Assembly: GCA_016840645.1 (NCBI GenBank)
Contig: JAEORY010000186.1
Location: 1 to 7,461, forward strand
Length of the DNA stretch: 7,461 nt
Source of the DNA: Candidatus Borrarchaeota archaeon
Lineage (GTDB): Archaea > Asgardarchaeota > Sifarchaeia > Borrarchaeales > Borrarchaeaceae
Direction: 5' to 3'
In this document: piece after piece, positions 1 to 6,054 of the stretch
Layout of the letters: every line of letters begins with the position of its first letter
How positions within the stretch are numbered: the stretch's first letter is position 1
The notes under the pieces: generated by a model
What the model was told of the DNA's origin: nothing
The model's database searches: none
What the model saw: only the letters and a program-made list of their open reading frames with translations
Position numbers and translations under genes: made by a program

Positions 1-390
1 AAGGACTTTCATCACAAGCTTAGTCGAACACTGGTCGATGCTTATGACCTAATAGTGTATGAGAATCTCAAGATCACCAACATGGTGAAGAACCATCATC
101 TAGCCAAGTCGATTAGTGATGCGGGCTGGGGGCAACTGATGTGTTTTACCGAGTACAAAGCGGAGGAAGCTGGTACTCTGGTAGAATATGTGAGTGCCTA
201 TAACACCACACAACTGTGTAGTAGGTGTGGGAGGATTGTGCCGAAAACACTGGCAACCCGTATCCACTGCTGTCCGTACTGTGGTCTTGATGTAGCACGA
301 GATCATAATTCAGCCATCACGATTTTACACCGATCACGCTACTATGTAGCATCACTATCAGGGCAGGAACTGCCCGTTGAGCCTGTTTGA
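1..390 (+). CDS. tnpB: TnpB (IS200/IS605-family OrfB) RNA-guided nuclease, C-terminal part, 5' end outside window
   Basis: The reading frame is open from base 1 and stops with TGA at 388-390, so the true start lies upstream. The visible 129 residues carry the C-terminal half of the RuvC nuclease of transposon-encoded TnpB. They include the RuvC-II strand with its acidic residue in IVYENL (Glu codon 61-63) and the family block KNHHLAKSISDAGWGQ. A four-Cys zinc finger follows (CSRCG, Cys codons 217 and 226; CCPYCG, Cys codons 271 and 280, with a further Cys at 268), then the RuvC-III Asp in RDHNSA (codon 301-303). The protein ends in PVEPV, a usual TnpB tail. TnpB is a DNA nuclease guided by an RNA from the element's right end and helps keep the transposon at its donor site. 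None of the catalytic or zinc residues in this part is missing. Base composition is clearly GC-richer than the neighbouring genes, which fits recent transfer. Whether the N-terminal part, or a tnpA partner, is intact cannot be seen. Confidence 0.93.
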   Translation, partial: KDFHHKLSRTLVDAYDLIVYENLKITNMVKNHHLAKSISDAGWGQLMCFTEYKAEEAGTLVEYVSAYNTTQLCSRCGRIVPKTLATRIHCCPYCGLDVARDHNSAITILHRSRYYVASLSGQELPVEPV

Positions 391-451
391 CATGTCCCGT
401 TGGGGAATGGATGATTCAGGAAGCTATCCTACAAATAGGGTGGTAGTTCAC
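391..451 (+). mobile_element. Right end of the IS200/IS605-type element and 3' part of the predicted omega (guide) RNA
   Basis: Directly after the tnpB stop lies the kind of sequence that ends many archaeal and bacterial TnpB elements: a GATTCAGGAAGC segment, an imperfect hairpin, then GGTAGTTCAC. The hairpin pairs 424-431 with 436-443 around a CAAA loop, eight pairs including two G-U pairs. In this family the right-end hairpin is needed for single-strand transposition and is also transcribed, together with the 3' end of tnpB, as the omega RNA that guides TnpB. The boundary is placed after TTCAC (447-451) by resemblance to remembered elements; the exact end may be a few bases off. If correct, the guide would start at about 452. 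Confidence 0.6.
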
Positions 452-462
452 GATTTTCCCTA

Positions 463-477
463 AAAAAGCATCTTTTT
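463..477. terminator. Short A/T-armed hairpin, possible two-way terminator between tnpB and feoB
   Basis: AAAAAG (463-468) and CTTTTT (472-477) are exact inverted repeats around CAT. Read rightward the structure ends in five T, and read leftward it ends in six (467-462), so it could end transcripts of both converging genes. Archaeal termination mainly needs a T-rich stretch, which this supplies on both strands. The A/T arms make a weak stem, so the call rests on position and T tracts rather than on stability. Confidence 0.45.
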
Positions 478-512
478 CTACAAGAAGTCTATATCCTTTA
501 GGACGGTTTAGT

Positions 513-3500
513 TTACAGAAAAAGCGAAAGAAGTCGAAAAGCAATTCCACCTAGAATAAGTGCTAACGCGATATCAACAACAACTATTATTACAGTTCTT
601 TTCCAGCCAAATTCTCGTAACAATGCTCCTATGGTGGCTATGCAGGGTATGTAAATCATTGTGACAATAGCAAAAACAATCATTTGCACTGGAGTGAGAA
701 TCAGATCAAAATTAACTGTACCTGCTATGTCTGCCAATAAAATCAATGTTAATTCCCTTCTTAAGATTCCAAATACTAGTGGGATCGAAGTGATATCTGG
801 CAGCCCTAGCCATCCCGTAACGACAGGTGCCATCACTATACCAATTAAATTGAGAAGCCCAAATATTCGAAATACTTCTATTAGTAAACTTCCTGTAATA
901 ATTAAAGGGAATGCAATATATACAAAATCCTTGCTTCTATGCCAAGTCTTAGTAAGCACTACTTTTATCGAGGGCATCTTATAAGGCGGCATCTCCATAA
1001 TTAGACCCATAGGTTCACCAGGGACTGTTTTAAATGCAATTCGTCCTAAAATAAAAATCAAAATCAAATTAAAAACATATAACCCCATTGCCCACCCAAA
1101 ACCAAGATACCGACCCACTAATCCGATTATTACTACAGTACGAGCAGCGCATGGAATTAAGACTACCACAAACCCTGCAAGTAGCCGTTCTCTATCTGTT
1201 TCCATTATACGACAGCCAACGCAGGCAGGGACACTGCAACCATATCCAAGAATTAATGGAATGAATGCCTTTCCATGGAGACCAATCTTATGCATGATAT
1301 TGTCCATTAAAAATGCAGCTCGAGGTAGATATCCTGTGTCCTCTAAAAACGATAGAATAATGTAAAATGGAACGATAAAAGGTAACGCAATGGTTATTCC
1401 TGCAATTATTCCTTCTACTAAACCACGAGAAATCAAACTAACTGCTACCGGAGGCAAACCAGCATTTAATAGTATTATTTCAAGTTGTGGCAGCATTAAA
1501 TCATAAAATAAACTTTCTAAAAGACTGATTAAGAAATCTCCAACACCAAAAACTATGGCAAACATTAGAGCCATTATTCCAATTAAAATAGGATATCCGA
1601 GGATTCGATGAGAGGTAAGACTGTCTAGTTTTTCCTCAAGAGAAAGTTGCGGTGGAGAAACGAACTCTTGCGATTCGTAAGCGATACGGTTTGCAATATT
1701 ATATCTTTCAGCAGCTATTGCTACTGGAGCGATATGTCCATGCAAATCTTCTATCTTAACAATAAATTCACGAGCTAATTCGAGTACAGATGATCCATTT
1801 TCTTCTTCTTGTACTTTCTTAACAATAATTTCATCTTTTTCTAGTAGTTTAATACTTAACCATCGTGTAGCATATAGTTTAGAAAGTTTTGGAAGATTAT
1901 TCTCGATTTTTTCTTTTAGTAGTCCAATATATTTCTCAATTTCAGTTCCATATTCTGCAGGCTTAATATCTACTTTTGTTTTCCCTTCTGCAACAGAAAT
2001 TACTTTTGAAATTAATTCACTTATCCCTATACCCGAAATAGCTGTAGTTGGAACGACCGGGATGTCGTTTAATAATTTCGATAACTTTTCACAGTCTAAA
2101 CAAATACCTTTCTTTGCGCAAAAATCCATTTGATTACACGCAATAATAACTGGGACTTCAAGCTCTAGTAATTGAACAGTAAAATACAAATTCCTTTCTA
2201 AATTAGATGCATCTACGACATTGATAATAATATCTGGATGTTCTAAGGCTATATATTCGCGAGATACAACTTCTTCAAGGCTATATGCACTCAAACTGTA
2301 AATTCCGGGCAAATCAATTACTTTAATAGTGTGCCCTTCAAAATAAAGCGTTCCTTCCGCTCGTTCTACCGTTTTTCCAGGCCAATTACCCGTAACTTGA
2401 TTTAGACCAGTTAATTGGTTAAATACGACGCTATTGTGAACAAAAATACCATTGGCTAACATAAAATTTTCATTTTCTTCAACTGTCAAATCATAAACAT
2501 AACCATCATCGGAATCTACTTCGTTGATTTCTTGTATCGTATCCCAAACCACATCACTAAAAGCTATTTTTTCTATCACTTTTAATGCTGGATTGTCACC
2601 AATTGTGAATTTTTTATATAGGTTCGTAAGTCTTTTGAGGAAATTTTTTGTAACGTATCGTCTTTCATTTTCTAGAGCACTAATATAAGTTCCTTTGACG
2701 GATTTCCAGCCCAGTTTTTTTACAACTTCTAATTGTGTTAAGCCAGTTGCTGCTCGTGCTTGTTTTAATATGTTTCCAAGACCCTTGATTCGATCTAGCC
2801 ATTGTGCACGTTCTTTGCTTGGATTTGGAATAAATCTTATTTCAAAATATAGAGTTTCATCTATTGTCTTAACACGTAATCTTGAATGTTTGTTGATTAA
2901 AGCCAGGAGGATAACTAATCCCTTTTGAAGTTCTGCACTCTTCGTAATAGCATGAACAGCAGTAACCTGTTTCCATCCATCACCCTCAAGATAGCCCCTT
3001 AGTAAAGAGTTTATTAGTTTTTCATTAAATTCATAAATAAATGATGGTATCCTTTTTTCTCCAGAATTACATCCAAATTCTTGTAAGATTGGCTTTAAAA
3101 CCTTGGAAATACCAATATCAAAAGCAACTTTCCCAGTACTTTTATGATTGTTGCAAGGAATACTATTTTTCTCTAAGTGATTGATAATAAAATCTCTGAT
3201 TTCTTCATCACCAGTTGTAATCCTAGGAATTTGACATAACTGAGAGATACTTCCTTCAGCAAGATATAAACCAAAAAATCTCGCCCAATTCTCATCAATT
3301 TCTAAAACTCTTTTTATCCTATTTCCATGAACTTTTACATAATCATTATAGATTTGATATTGTTTATTTTCTGAGTCTATAGTTTGTAAGAGATACTCTC
3401 CAAGATCTATGAATGGCTTAGATCCTTCTGTTCTTAATTTTTCTGTTAAAGGGAGCTGATCTCCAATTGATAATTCATCACCATCAACTACGACAATTCT

Positions 3501-3872
3501 ACTGTTTCTTAATACAATGAAATTATGATCTTTTGTTGTTTTCAATTCGCGACCAGATGCTGTGATTAAATGAAGAAGTTTCCTGTTTTCTTTATGACGT
3601 AACAAGTGTGATACTTTCTTTTTTTCAGACTTCAATGTTTTCAAATTTAATGACATAACAAACAGATTATGTGGTTTTGCAACATCTGTATCCTTGATTC
3701 TTTCAGTAGGTAAGACATCAAAAATATTATTCACTAAATTCTTTAGTTTTTGTGTTTGCCAACGTGAATCTTTATTTACAAAAATATACTCATTACCACT
3801 AAGAGATTTACCGACATTCGCATTCCCAGCTAAGGCGATGCGTAAGACTTTCTTCTCTTCCAAGAAAATCAC
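513..3872 (-). CDS. feoB: Ferrous iron transporter FeoB precursor, interrupted by an intein in the P-loop
   Basis: FeoB brings Fe2+ across the cytoplasmic membrane and needs its N-terminal GTP-binding domain. The 1119-residue precursor contains host residues 1-22 and 481-1119, giving about 661 residues after splicing, normal for FeoB. The G motifs are G1 GNANVGK|S (residues 16-22 joined to Ser481), switch I around Thr501, G3 DLPG (520-523), G4 NQMD (580-583) and G5 TAIS (610-613). A helical regulatory region follows to about 750. The membrane part has the gate motif GYGCSVPAC (876-884), PCAAR (907-911), GILRRELT (1035-1042) and a C-terminal IPCIATIGALLREFGW block (1075-1090), among roughly eight to ten hydrophobic segments. 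It is the second gene of the feo operon. The first in-frame start, GTG at 3872, overlaps the feoA stop (GTGA). However, a GGTGAT ribosome site (3868-3873) covers that GTG, so TTG at 3863 (residue 4) may be the real start. No frameshift is seen. Confidence 0.95.
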   Translation of the reverse strand: MIFLEEKKVLRIALAGNANVGKSLSGNEYIFVNKDSRWQTQKLKNLVNNIFDVLPTERIKDTDVAKPHNLFVMSLNLKTLKSEKKKVSHLLRHKENRKLLHLITASGRELKTTKDHNFIVLRNSRIVVVDGDELSIGDQLPLTEKLRTEGSKPFIDLGEYLLQTIDSENKQYQIYNDYVKVHGNRIKRVLEIDENWARFFGLYLAEGSISQLCQIPRITTGDEEIRDFIINHLEKNSIPCNNHKSTGKVAFDIGISKVLKPILQEFGCNSGEKRIPSFIYEFNEKLINSLLRGYLEGDGWKQVTAVHAITKSAELQKGLVILLALINKHSRLRVKTIDETLYFEIRFIPNPSKERAQWLDRIKGLGNILKQARAATGLTQLEVVKKLGWKSVKGTYISALENERRYVTKNFLKRLTNLYKKFTIGDNPALKVIEKIAFSDVVWDTIQEINEVDSDDGYVYDLTVEENENFMLANGIFVHNSVVFNQLTGLNQVTGNWPGKTVERAEGTLYFEGHTIKVIDLPGIYSLSAYSLEEVVSREYIALEHPDIIINVVDASNLERNLYFTVQLLELEVPVIIACNQMDFCAKKGICLDCEKLSKLLNDIPVVPTTAISGIGISELISKVISVAEGKTKVDIKPAEYGTEIEKYIGLLKEKIENNLPKLSKLYATRWLSIKLLEKDEIIVKKVQEEENGSSVLELAREFIVKIEDLHGHIAPVAIAAERYNIANRIAYESQEFVSPPQLSLEEKLDSLTSHRILGYPILIGIMALMFAIVFGVGDFLISLLESLFYDLMLPQLEIILLNAGLPPVAVSLISRGLVEGIIAGITIALPFIVPFYIILSFLEDTGYLPRAAFLMDNIMHKIGLHGKAFIPLILGYGCSVPACVGCRIMETDRERLLAGFVVVLIPCAARTVVIIGLVGRYLGFGWAMGLYVFNLILIFILGRIAFKTVPGEPMGLIMEMPPYKMPSIKVVLTKTWHRSKDFVYIAFPLIITGSLLIEVFRIFGLLNLIGIVMAPVVTGWLGLPDITSIPLVFGILRRELTLILLADIAGTVNFDLILTPVQMIVFAIVTMIYIPCIATIGALLREFGWKRTVIIVVVDIALALILGGIAFRLLSLFL
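2622..2777 (-). other. Cro/cI-like helix-turn-helix embedded in the intein
   Basis: Precursor residues about 366-417 read as an XRE-type DNA-binding unit. LKQARAATGLTQLEVVKKLG supplies helices 1-2 with the usual G-x-T-Q turn, YISALENERRY supplies the recognition helix with its typical S-x-x-E-N pattern, and FLKRLTNLYKKF supplies helix 4. It lies between the endonuclease and the block F splicing motif. The likely role, by analogy with extra DNA-binding modules in other homing endonucleases, is to add grip or specificity for the homing site. A regulatory role cannot be excluded. No separate start or ribosome site suggests it is made alone. Confidence 0.75.
2823..3290 (-). other. Homing endonuclease domain (two LAGLIDADG motifs) of the FeoB intein
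   Basis: Precursor residues about 195-350 hold two LAGLIDADG helices, with Glu206 and Asp298 as the likely metal-binding acidic residues, about 90 residues apart as in single-chain enzymes. Known enzymes of this family cut an intein-free copy of the host gene so that repair copies the intein into it. The target here would be the P-loop codons of feoB. Both acidic positions are kept, although the first helix has Glu where Asp is commonest, so activity is plausible but not certain. Confidence 0.8.
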
Positions 3873-3873
3873 C
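3868..3873 (-). promoter_or_regulatory. Shine-Dalgarno site GGTGAT that argues for a TTG start of feoB
   Basis: On the minus strand GGTGAT overlaps the feoA stop and the first GTG of the feoB frame. It sits four bases before an in-frame TTG (3861-3863). feoA uses the same core, GGTGA, four bases before its ATG. A GTG inside the pairing region is a poor start, so translation from TTG, giving a protein starting MEEKKVLRIALAG, is favoured. The alternative is GTG with coupling to feoA translation. Confidence 0.5.
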
Positions 3874-4564
3874 GGCTTTTTTGCATTGCCAAACGGGTTC
3901 GTAGACTTAATTTTCCTATAGGTTTAACAAAAATTCTTTTAGCTATCTTGTTGCCAATCGCAAGACATGTGTTGCGGATACAGATTTCAATTGGTCCATG
4001 AAACGGCGCTTTGTTATTGATTGTTATTTCTGCCCCGGGAGTCAACCCTAGGTCAGCAAGTCTTTGTACTTGCCCTCTACCTCCAAACATAAACTGAATA
4101 ATACCCTTTTCTCCAGTATGGAGATATGCAAGAGGTAGTATGTCTTCTATCCTTCCTTCAATTTCCTCAAGATTACGATAAAAATAACTTATATTTGAAT
4201 TATTAAGTCCATGTCTATCCCAATCAATGAACTCATCATTCATTTTTCCATGTTGGTGTCTTTTACCACCTCTACCTCTCCTAATCATATTTCGAAGGCC
4301 TTTTCTCGGATGTATAAACCGATCATGTAAATATTTTTCTCTATGGATTCTTAAGACCTCTTTTCCTTTCTCTGTTACCTTAAAAATACCTTTATCTTCA
4401 GAAATCAAATCATTAGACTGAGCAATCGCTATAACATTTTCAATATCAGAAACAGGAACTCCTAACTCATCAGCAATTTTTTGAAGAGGAAATGATTCTC
4501 CACCATTGACATTTATTAGTTCAAGAAAACATGGGATGAGTTCTTCCAATTTCTGGATAGACAT
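3869..4564 (-). CDS. feoA: Winged-helix/FeoA fusion protein (DtxR-like DNA-binding domain plus FeoA SH3-like domain)
   Basis: The 231-residue protein has two recognisable ends. Residues 1-85 look like a winged helix of the DtxR type: a recognition region FPLQKIADELGVPVSDIENV (25-44), the wing DKGIFKVTEKGKEVL (57-71), and then HREKYLHDRFIH (74-85), which recalls the helix after the DtxR wing. Residues 142-215 are a FeoA domain with LADLGLTPGAEI (169-180), HGPIEICIR (189-197) and LAIGNKIAKRIFV (201-213). FeoA domains are small SH3-like folds that assist FeoB. The linker 86-130 is rich in Arg, His and Gly (MIRRGRGGKRHQHGK) and replaces the normal DtxR metal and dimer domain. The ATG at 4564 has AGGTGA four bases upstream (4569-4574), which settles the start. 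The gene is first in the operon and overlaps feoB by four bases. The layout fits an iron-uptake accessory protein that may also regulate its own operon; that second role is inferred. Confidence 0.9.
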   Translation of the reverse strand: MSIQKLEELIPCFLELINVNGGESFPLQKIADELGVPVSDIENVIAIAQSNDLISEDKGIFKVTEKGKEVLRIHREKYLHDRFIHPRKGLRNMIRRGRGGKRHQHGKMNDEFIDWDRHGLNNSNISYFYRNLEEIEGRIEDILPLAYLHTGEKGIIQFMFGGRGQVQRLADLGLTPGAEITINNKAPFHGPIEICIRNTCLAIGNKIAKRIFVKPIGKLSLRTRLAMQKSR

Positions 4565-4568
4565 GCAG

Positions 4569-4574
4569 TCACCT
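4569..4574 (-). promoter_or_regulatory. Ribosome binding site of feoA (AGGTGA)
   Basis: AGGTGA on the minus strand lies four bases before the ATG at 4564. GGTGA matches the archaeal 16S rRNA 3' end and fixes the start codon; no competing in-frame start with a site is seen. Confidence 0.8.
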
Positions 4575-4625
4575 AGTCTGGTTTTCTATACGAGCTTTGT
4601 TTTATGGCATGCTACTATTCTACAC

Positions 4626-4633
4626 TATATAAA
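4626..4633 (-). promoter_or_regulatory. Archaeal TATA box of the feoA-feoB operon
   Basis: TTTATATA on the minus strand matches the archaeal TATA consensus (TTTAWATA). With the usual 22-27 base distance, transcription would start near 4600-4606, giving a leader of roughly 35-42 bases before the feoA ATG and leaving room for the AGGTGA ribosome site. The bases just upstream (AACTTA) are only a mediocre TFB-recognition element. Confidence 0.75.
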
Positions 4634-4638
4634 TAAGT

Positions 4639-4654
4639 TTTAGGACTACCTAAA
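4639..4654. promoter_or_regulatory. Perfect inverted repeat TTTAGG-N4-CCTAAA, candidate DtxR/IdeR-type iron operator
   Basis: The plus strand reads TTTAGGACTACCTAAA, two exact six-base arms around four bases. It ends five bases upstream of the feoA TATA box, where a bound protein would block TFB/TBP. The half-sites and four-base spacing match the first 14 bases of the DtxR/IdeR consensus (TTAGG-TTAG-CCTAA); only the spacer differs. An iron-bound DtxR-family repressor, or the feoA-encoded winged helix itself, is the likely ligand. Binding is inferred from similarity and position. Confidence 0.65.
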
Positions 4655-4746
4655 TCTTATTAATTTAAAAAACTTCTTATAGTTTTTTGTATTTACAAAG
4701 GATTTCACTGATAGAGTGATTAAAAAGCACCATTTAACTTAAAAAC
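4655..4746 (-). terminator. T-rich tracts after glpB, likely transcription end region
   Basis: Minus-strand T runs follow the glpB stop at 4745-4741, 4726-4722 and 4672-4667, the form archaeal terminators usually take. A five-base hairpin, TCACT (4705-4709) with AGTGA (4715-4719), lies between them. No gene, glpC or RNA is seen in this spacer; it separates the glp operon from the feo promoter. Confidence 0.4.
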
Positions 4747-6054
4747 TCACAAGGCATCGACAGCATTTACTCCAGCAATATATCCAGTGGTAAGTGCGAC
4801 GCCAAGACCTGATTTTTCACTAATATAGTCATAACCAGCGAGAATAGATCCTGCTCCAAAAAGATTATCTGCTAGTACTTTTCCATCTAGATCTAGAGGT
4901 CTTAAGGTTTCATCTGTTATAATTCCCGTAAATCCTATATTATGTTTTGCAGATTCAAGACGTTTTCCTGCAAAATGATTGGCTTTATTACTACTACGTA
5001 CTGGTAAATCGAAAATTGGTTCATAGAACTTTGTCCCATCGAAATATAATCCTTCTGCGATAAAGCTGCCTGTCGCTAGAACAAAAACATCTGCCGTAAA
5101 TGTCCGCCTGTAAATATCTGCTACTGTTTCCAAAGTTTTACATTCATTATTTTTGACATGTGCACTTAAAACCTGAATTCCTCTGTGAATCTCGACACCA
5201 ACGTCATTAACTGCATTCTCTAAAATCTGTTGAAGTCTCTGTCCAGCTACTGATGGGGGGAGTGATAAACATTCAAACACTTGAACACCGAGTTCTTCTT
5301 CAAGACGTTGATGGTTTTGAATCCAGTTTTTATATCCTAATATTGCTGGAAAAGCAACTGTATACGCATCTGTTTCATTTACAGACTTTTGCAGTTGTTT
5401 CAGAAACCCTGAAAATAATTCTTCATTATCTAATGCTTCAGCAATCTCTATTGATGTAATTTCTTTATTTTTTCCCAAACTGGGTATCATTATGTCTTGC
5501 GAGACGATTTCTTTGATTATAGTCTGTTTAAAAAAGGAATTCACAACATACTGTAAAGATTTTGAAAAGAATTTAGCATTGAATTCTGAATAACCCGGCA
5601 CTCCAACAGTCATAAGTTTTGAATCTTTGAATTCGAGAAGGTTACCATGTAGCATTGATATAGGGACAATGCAACTTGGTCTGAATGTGCCGAAATAGTT
5701 AGATAATACAACATTTTGAGAAGTTTTACCGGCATAAGTCATGTTTGTGATTTCTAGAAAATCTTGAATCGAAATTTTCAAAATCTCTAAGGTTTTTTTA
5801 GCGTTTCCATTACCAATTTTTGCGTACGGATGACTTGGTGACGTACGAACAAGTTTACTAATGTTTTCTTCGGGATTTATGACCAATTCGTTTTGTAAAT
5901 ACCCGAGTAGATCAATTACTCCAGTACTCATGTTTGTTGTTCCTAAACCCCTACTAAGAACTGCAACTTTCTTTCCTGTTTCTGCAATTTTTCTTGCTGC
6001 CGTTAAACCTGCCATACCTGCGCCAATAACAATTGCATCGTATCGAATATCCAT
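4747..6054 (-). CDS. glpB: Anaerobic sn-glycerol-3-phosphate dehydrogenase subunit B
   Basis: The 435-residue protein is close in length to E. coli GlpB (about 419) and matches it along its length. The N-terminal dinucleotide-binding motif is VIGAGMAGLTAARKI (GxGxxG at 11-16). Further landmarks are the STGVIDLL block (43-50), LPPSVAGQRLQ (265-275), VLATGSF (325-331), DETLRP (381-386) and AGSILAGYD (401-409) near the C-terminus, the last typical of FAD-dependent flavoproteins. GlpA and GlpB together oxidise sn-glycerol 3-phosphate to dihydroxyacetone phosphate in anaerobic or respiratory metabolism; in bacteria GlpC anchors the pair to the membrane and passes electrons to quinone. The ATG at 6054 overlaps the glpA stop by one base (TAATG), so the two are translated in a coupled way. 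A GGAG at 6066-6069 is the only ribosome-site candidate and is rather far. No signal peptide or membrane segment is present. Confidence 0.93.
   Translation of the reverse strand: MDIRYDAIVIGAGMAGLTAARKIAETGKKVAVLSRGLGTTNMSTGVIDLLGYLQNELVINPEENISKLVRTSPSHPYAKIGNGNAKKTLEILKISIQDFLEITNMTYAGKTSQNVVLSNYFGTFRPSCIVPISMLHGNLLEFKDSKLMTVGVPGYSEFNAKFFSKSLQYVVNSFFKQTIIKEIVSQDIMIPSLGKNKEITSIEIAEALDNEELFSGFLKQLQKSVNETDAYTVAFPAILGYKNWIQNHQRLEEELGVQVFECLSLPPSVAGQRLQQILENAVNDVGVEIHRGIQVLSAHVKNNECKTLETVADIYRRTFTADVFVLATGSFIAEGLYFDGTKFYEPIFDLPVRSSNKANHFAGKRLESAKHNIGFTGIITDETLRPLDLDGKVLADNLFGAGSILAGYDYISEKSGLGVALTTGYIAGVNAVDAL

Larger units (their letters stand above)
2433..3806 (-). mobile_element. Intein (LAGLIDADG type) inside FeoB, between Lys and Ser of the P-loop
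   Basis: Precursor residues 23-480 (458 residues) form a complete intein. Splicing motifs are: block A SLSGNEYIFV with Ser23 as first nucleophile; block B around ITASGRELKTTKDHNFIV with the TxxH pair Thr113/His116; block F VYDLTVEENENFML (459-472); and block G NGIFVHN ending in His479-Asn480, followed by Ser481 as the acceptor of the C-extein. Between them sits a LAGLIDADG homing endonuclease: helix one FGLYLAEGS (200-208, acidic Glu206), a KRIPSF block (273-278), helix two LRGYLEGDG (291-299, acidic Asp298) and a trailing SAELQKGLVILLALIN helix. A helix-turn-helix follows at about 366-417. Removing the intein restores GNANVGKSVVFNQLTG exactly. The element is in frame with no stop, so splicing is expected to work. 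All-Ser nucleophiles, rather than Cys, are less common. Composition is more AT-rich than the flanking feoB exteins. Confidence 0.96.

Noticed and set aside
497..504. TTTAGGAC, repeating the first eight bases of the feo operator, just past the feoB stop
   Set aside because: The second arm (CCTAAA) is missing and it lies downstream of the operon, so chance in AT-rich DNA is the better explanation.
661..984. Plus-strand open frame opposite the FeoB membrane domain
   Set aside because: The minus strand encodes conserved FeoB motifs throughout; this frame is a by-product of that composition.
2695..2928. Open frame on the plus strand across the intein
   Set aside because: It is antisense to the clearly coding helix-turn-helix/endonuclease part, has no recognisable protein features and no ribosome site.
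2433..3806. Insertion in feoB as a disrupting element or fused foreign gene
   Set aside because: The frame is continuous, both splice junction motifs are complete and removal restores a perfect P-loop, so this is an intein, not a gene break.
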